This document shows positions 5,719-7,910 of a DNA stretch of 7,910 nucleotides, piece by piece. Below the pieces are notes generated by a model. That model saw nothing but the letters and a program-made list of their open reading frames with translations, had not been told where the DNA came from and searched no databases. Source of the DNA: Oceanicaulis sp. (GTDB lineage: Bacteria > Pseudomonadota > Alphaproteobacteria > Caulobacterales > Maricaulaceae). A program made the translations under genes and the position numbers. The stretch covers positions 1 through 7,910 of the forward strand of contig RKRX01000057.1 in the NCBI GenBank assembly GCA_007571185.1, read 5' to 3'. Numbering within the stretch: the stretch's first letter is position 1; each line of letters begins with the position of its first letter.

Positions 5719-6918
5719 TTATTCATCCCGCTCGGGAAACAACCCCGGCATCCATCGCCCTGCATGCTTGGCGGGAAATGCGAGTTTGAGCGGGGCGCGC
5801 GTCGATGCCGAGGACAGCGCACCCGCCGTCAGGAGCGCAGAAGTCACCCGCCGCGCAGTACGCTCGCTCGCGCCAAGAATGGCCCTGATGTCCCCGCGCT
5901 CAATCTGCCCCTGATAGAGCACGGCTTTCAGAACGGCGTCAGATCTCGGGGGCAAGGCTCCGGCGTGGATGTCTTCTTTGGCCCAGATCAGGATGCGGCG
6001 GTGCAGCCGATCCGGGCGCATGAGACTATCCATAAACTTCACCTGGTCGATGCAGATGCGCAGGAAGAAGCCGGTGAAGGCGGCAAGCGCGGCTTCGCTT
6101 AGCGCGCCGCGCCCGTCTCGATCCCCAAGACGGGGATTGTCACAGGCGGCAAGGTGTTTCTTATAGTCCGCCTCTCGCCGCGCGAGCCCGCGCGCGACCG
6201 ACCAGAGACCGCGCGTGTCGAGCGCTCTGCGCAGCATGGCGTAGGACATAAGACGAGCGACCCGCCCGTTTCCATCGAGGAAGGGATGCACCCAGAGAAG
6301 CCGGTGATGAGCACAAGCGGCGGCAAGGATCGACTCAATTTTGCCGGGCAGGCTGTAAGCCTTGTGCATGCGTTCAAGAAAGCGCGGCGCGGCGCCGGGA
6401 CTGATGGCGATATGCCGTCCCACCTGGACATAGCGGGTGCGCAGCTCGCCGGGCGCAACGCGAATCTGCTCGTCCGTCTTCGGGTCTTTGATGCAGAGAA
6501 ACTCGGGCGGCGCCTGCCTGTAGATCCGCCGATGCAGTTCGATGATTGAGGCAGGCGCGGTCGGCGGTTCCGTCAAGCCGTCTTTGTCGATCCACTGCTG
6601 GACGGCGATATGCGCCCCGGCTTCGAGCTGAAGGTTTCGCTTTTTCGGATCGGTGCTGTAGTCGTTTCGCATCGCGCGTTCGATGTCGATGGGATGGGTG
6701 TCGTGTCCCTCGATAAGGTTGCTATAGTAGCAGTTCACGGCCCGCACGAGATCGGCGAGCGCCTCGGCGGTGGACGCGGGCAGGCCGCTGTTGAAAGCGG
6801 CGGAGGCCTGCGCGAGCTCAAGCACGAGTTCATTGAGGCTCGCGCGTGCGGGGGCGTCTTCCGAGACCATGAGAGGCTCGAACAGGTCCACTGTCTCACC
6901 ACCGTCGGGGATCGTCAT
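5719..6918 (-). CDS. Fic-family adenylyltransferase, class II (N-terminal inhibitory helix), with C-terminal winged-helix-like segment
   Basis: The 399-residue product should transfer AMP from ATP to a hydroxyl side chain of a target protein, in the cytoplasm. The full Fic motif HPFLDGNGRVAR is at 211-222, with catalytic H211 and the phosphate-binding residues D215, N217, R219 and R222 intact. A target-docking flap is likely in 'RYVQVGRHIAISPG' (162-174). The inhibitory motif (S/T)xxxE(G/N) appears as SNLIEG at 66-71, ahead of the Fic core, which places it in class II; E70 should block productive ATP binding until relieved. Residues about 328-380 ('IERGDIRAILGASERTARRVTSALLTAGAL') look like a winged helix, common in stand-alone Fic proteins. 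I chose the ATG at 6918, with AGGA just upstream, over an upstream TTG at 6972. No separate antitoxin gene is adjacent, as expected when the inhibitor is built in. A palindrome lies upstream. The target is unknown, and deAMPylation or another nucleotide transfer cannot be excluded. Confidence 0.92.
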   Translation of the reverse strand: MTIPDGGETVDLFEPLMVSEDAPARASLNELVLELAQASAAFNSGLPASTAEALADLVRAVNCYYSNLIEGHDTHPIDIERAMRNDYSTDPKKRNLQLEAGAHIAVQQWIDKDGLTEPPTAPASIIELHRRIYRQAPPEFLCIKDPKTDEQIRVAPGELRTRYVQVGRHIAISPGAAPRFLERMHKAYSLPGKIESILAAACAHHRLLWVHPFLDGNGRVARLMSYAMLRRALDTRGLWSVARGLARREADYKKHLAACDNPRLGDRDGRGALSEAALAAFTGFFLRICIDQVKFMDSLMRPDRLHRRILIWAKEDIHAGALPPRSDAVLKAVLYQGQIERGDIRAILGASERTARRVTSALLTAGALSSASTRAPLKLAFPAKHAGRWMPGLFPERDE

Positions 6919-6969
6919 TTGTCCTGCTTTCTGACCGCTTTCTTGCCCGCTATGGGTTTTACTGAAAAA

Positions 6970-6989
6970 CAAACACTATCATATGTTTG
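6970..6989. promoter_or_regulatory. Palindromic operator candidate upstream of fic
   Basis: CAAACA (6970-6975) and TGTTTG (6984-6989) are perfect inverted arms around 8 bp, a 20-bp site of the size bound by helix-turn-helix dimers. On the minus strand a TATGAT (-10-like) sits in the spacer, about 60 nt before the fic start, so a bound protein could block fic transcription. The Fic protein's own winged-helix-like segment makes self-regulation possible, but this is inference. Confidence 0.4.
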
Positions 6990-7188
6990 CTGAATATCAA
7001 AGTGTGATTTTTCCTGTTTTAATGGCCGGTTTGATGTCCGGTATCATGCAGAAAGGGTGATTGCAGGATGCTCACTCTCCTACTCCAATTTCGCTGTGTA
7101 ATCCCGCGCACCCCCGCACGTATTTGCGAGAACTCATAAATGGATTGTAAACTGCCGATTTAATATTGGCCGAAAGTGGAGGAGACGT

Positions 7189-7215
7189 ATGGTGCGTGTA
7201 CCACGCACTCGGTGA
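7189..7215 (+). promoter_or_regulatory. Candidate leader mini-ORF (8 codons) with hairpin
   Basis: A strong GGAGGAG (7178-7184) stands 4 nt before an ATG that opens an eight-codon frame, MVRVPRTR, ended by TGA. Its coding bases form a 7-bp perfect hairpin (GTGCGTG 7192-7198 with CACGCAC 7202-7208). Right after it, TTACC (7218-7222) can pair with GGTAA (7245-7249), which touches the weak ribosome site of the next gene. This would suit translation-coupled control. No homology supports the peptide, so it may be chance. Confidence 0.3.
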
Positions 7216-7249
7216 TGTTACCAGGCGTGCTCGTAGGCAGGGTGGGTAA

Positions 7250-7567
7250 ATGCAAGATTTGATAAATCAGCTGATCACGAAATTTGCAAACAATCCGACG
7301 CTGGTTGGATTCATGATGCTTGTTATCTTTGTCCTCGGGGTTGCCGTGTGTATTTTGTTCGTGTTGCTCAGGAAAGATGCAGAAGACAGGATTCAGAGCC
7401 TTGAGAAGAGTTCAGAAAAGAGGTTAGAGTATGAAGAGAAGCGCACCAAAATTGTGTTGAATGCAGTCAGGGACAGCAAACAAGCATCAGAGAAACTACG
7501 GGAAACGCTTATGATTTTTCTGGCAAATGCTCAGGGTCGGGGATCTGGACAAGAACCCGGAAGCTGA
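7250..7567 (+). CDS. Small single-pass membrane protein with coiled-coil tail, function unknown
   Basis: The 105-residue product has a short amphipathic N-terminus, one strong transmembrane helix at about residues 19-40 ('VGFMMLVIFVLGVAVCILFVLL'-like), then RKD and a highly charged, Glu/Lys-rich helix (about 41-90) likely to form a coiled coil, and a Gly-rich end. Basic residues after the helix predict a cytoplasmic C-terminus. The start is fixed at or after 7250 because an in-frame TAA ends at 7249; the ribosome site (GGTGGG) is weak. Composition is clearly lower in G and C than in hisN, nadE or fic, which suggests transfer. A second gene in the same direction starts 40 nt after its stop, so an operon is likely. 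The build resembles small phage lysis or accessory membrane proteins, but no family is recognised and I assign no function. Confidence 0.7.
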   Translation: MQDLINQLITKFANNPTLVGFMMLVIFVLGVAVCILFVLLRKDAEDRIQSLEKSSEKRLEYEEKRTKIVLNAVRDSKQASEKLRETLMIFLANAQGRGSGQEPGS

Positions 7568-7607
7568 TGCATTGGGTTGTTTCCAGTTTTCATGGGGAGA
7601 ATCAAGC

Positions 7608-7910
7608 ATGAAAATTCCGATTCTGGAGTCTATCTTCAGACCGTATCGTAAAGAGATTTTGGCACACAGGGAGTTCGAGCGCAAGGAGTTTGAGCGCGGG
7701 AAGTCAGAACTCGAAAGGGCGTCAAGAGAGCATCACGAGGCATATAAGCGCCTTCATCACGAGGCATATAAGCGCCTTGGTGATTTTCTGGATACACATG
7801 AAATCACAATAAGCGTGCGTAAATCCGGTTATATAGAGCGGGACGGGGGGTGTGACACGTCGCCGGCGTGCACTCAGGACGCGCCCACCTCTGGCGTGTG
7901 TGGCCGAGAC
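7608..7910 (+). CDS. Charged helical protein with internal repeats (partial, C-terminus missing)
   Basis: The frame is open for 101 codons from ATG 7608 to the right edge. GGGGAGA (7594-7600) provides a good ribosome site 7 nt upstream. The N-terminal 60 residues are strongly charged and helical: MKIPILESIFRPYRKEIL, then EFERK and EFERG in tandem (residues 22-31), then HHEAYKRL twice (42-49 and 50-57). After that comes 'GDFLDTHEITISVRKSGYIE' and a Cys-containing stretch (CDTSPACTQ) that reaches the edge. No signal peptide or membrane segment is visible. It follows the small membrane-protein gene by 40 nt and shares its lower GC content up to about position 7830, after which the DNA becomes GC-rich. 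I do not recognise the family. The last 30 residues could be altered by a frameshift, which cannot be judged here. Confidence 0.55.
   Translation, partial: MKIPILESIFRPYRKEILAHREFERKEFERGKSELERASREHHEAYKRLHHEAYKRLGDFLDTHEITISVRKSGYIERDGGCDTSPACTQDAPTSGVCGRD
7731..7778 (+). repeat. 24-bp exact in-frame tandem duplication
   Basis: Units 7731-7754 and 7755-7778 are identical at all 24 positions and encode HHEAYKRL twice. Just upstream, 7671-7685 and 7686-7700 form an older-looking 15-bp tandem pair (EFERK, EFERG) with a few differences. The perfect identity suggests a recent slippage or recombination event that kept the frame and lengthened a helix by eight residues. Confidence 0.95.

Larger units (their letters stand above)
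6919..7249. other. Intergenic region between fic and the membrane-protein gene
   Basis: This 331-bp stretch separates divergent genes and is richer in A and T than the DNA to its left. It holds a palindrome near fic, an imperfect direct repeat (CCGGTTTGATG 7026-7036 and CCGGTATCATG 7038-7048, nine of eleven matching), a weak rightward promoter-like pair (TTGCGA 7124-7129, 18 nt, TAAACT 7148-7153), and a possible leader peptide. I see no tRNA, no attachment-site duplication and no transposon end. Confidence 0.7.

Noticed and set aside
5365..6102. A 245-codon open frame on the plus strand across the nadE start and the 3' half of fic
   Set aside because: It overlaps two well supported genes on the other strand and shows no domain or credible start.
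7069..7104. Eleven-codon frame starting at 7069 (MLTLLLQFRCV)
   Set aside because: The ribosome-site-like GCAGG abuts the ATG with no spacer and nothing else supports translation.
7731..7778. CRISPR-like direct repeats
   Set aside because: The two units are adjacent with no spacer and are in frame inside a coding sequence, so this is a tandem duplication.

Overview
The window looks like chromosomal DNA of a GC-rich alphaproteobacterium. The clues are a DUF2125-like lipoprotein, a HisN-type histidinol-phosphatase, a lipoprotein-like COG4798 methyltransferase, a long glutamine-dependent NAD synthetase, and a small heat-shock gene with a ROSE-like leader. An order such as Caulobacterales, Maricaulales or Rhodobacterales is plausible, but the sequence alone does not fix it. 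Left of about position 6900 the DNA is GC-rich with ordinary housekeeping-type genes. Right of it the DNA is visibly richer in A and T and holds genes I do not recognise.

Layout, left to right: a partial DUF2125-like lipoprotein gene (-, runs off the left edge); hisN (+), divergent from it; a lipoprotein-type SAM methyltransferase gene (-) converging on hisN; a regulatory region of about 300 bp with a 13-bp tandem repeat, a sigma-32-like promoter and a ROSE-type RNA thermometer; ibpA (+); a hairpin and terminator region; nadE (-); fic (-), a class II Fic adenylyltransferase with a C-terminal winged-helix-like segment; a non-coding stretch of 331 bp with a palindrome and a possible leader peptide; a short single-pass membrane protein gene (+); and a repeat-containing, highly charged gene (+) cut by the right edge.

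The genes do not form one pathway. Most are single-gene units facing each other or apart. HisN serves histidine synthesis, NadE makes NAD, IbpA holds unfolded proteins under heat stress, and Fic modifies an unknown target. The best supported regulatory system is the ibpA leader: a sigma-32-like promoter followed by stem-loops, the last of which pairs almost the whole Shine-Dalgarno sequence around one bulged G. The least explained part is the right end, where a membrane and coiled-coil protein and a repeat-bearing helical protein form a probable two-gene operon next to fic. I see no transposase, integrase, tRNA, rRNA or CRISPR array.
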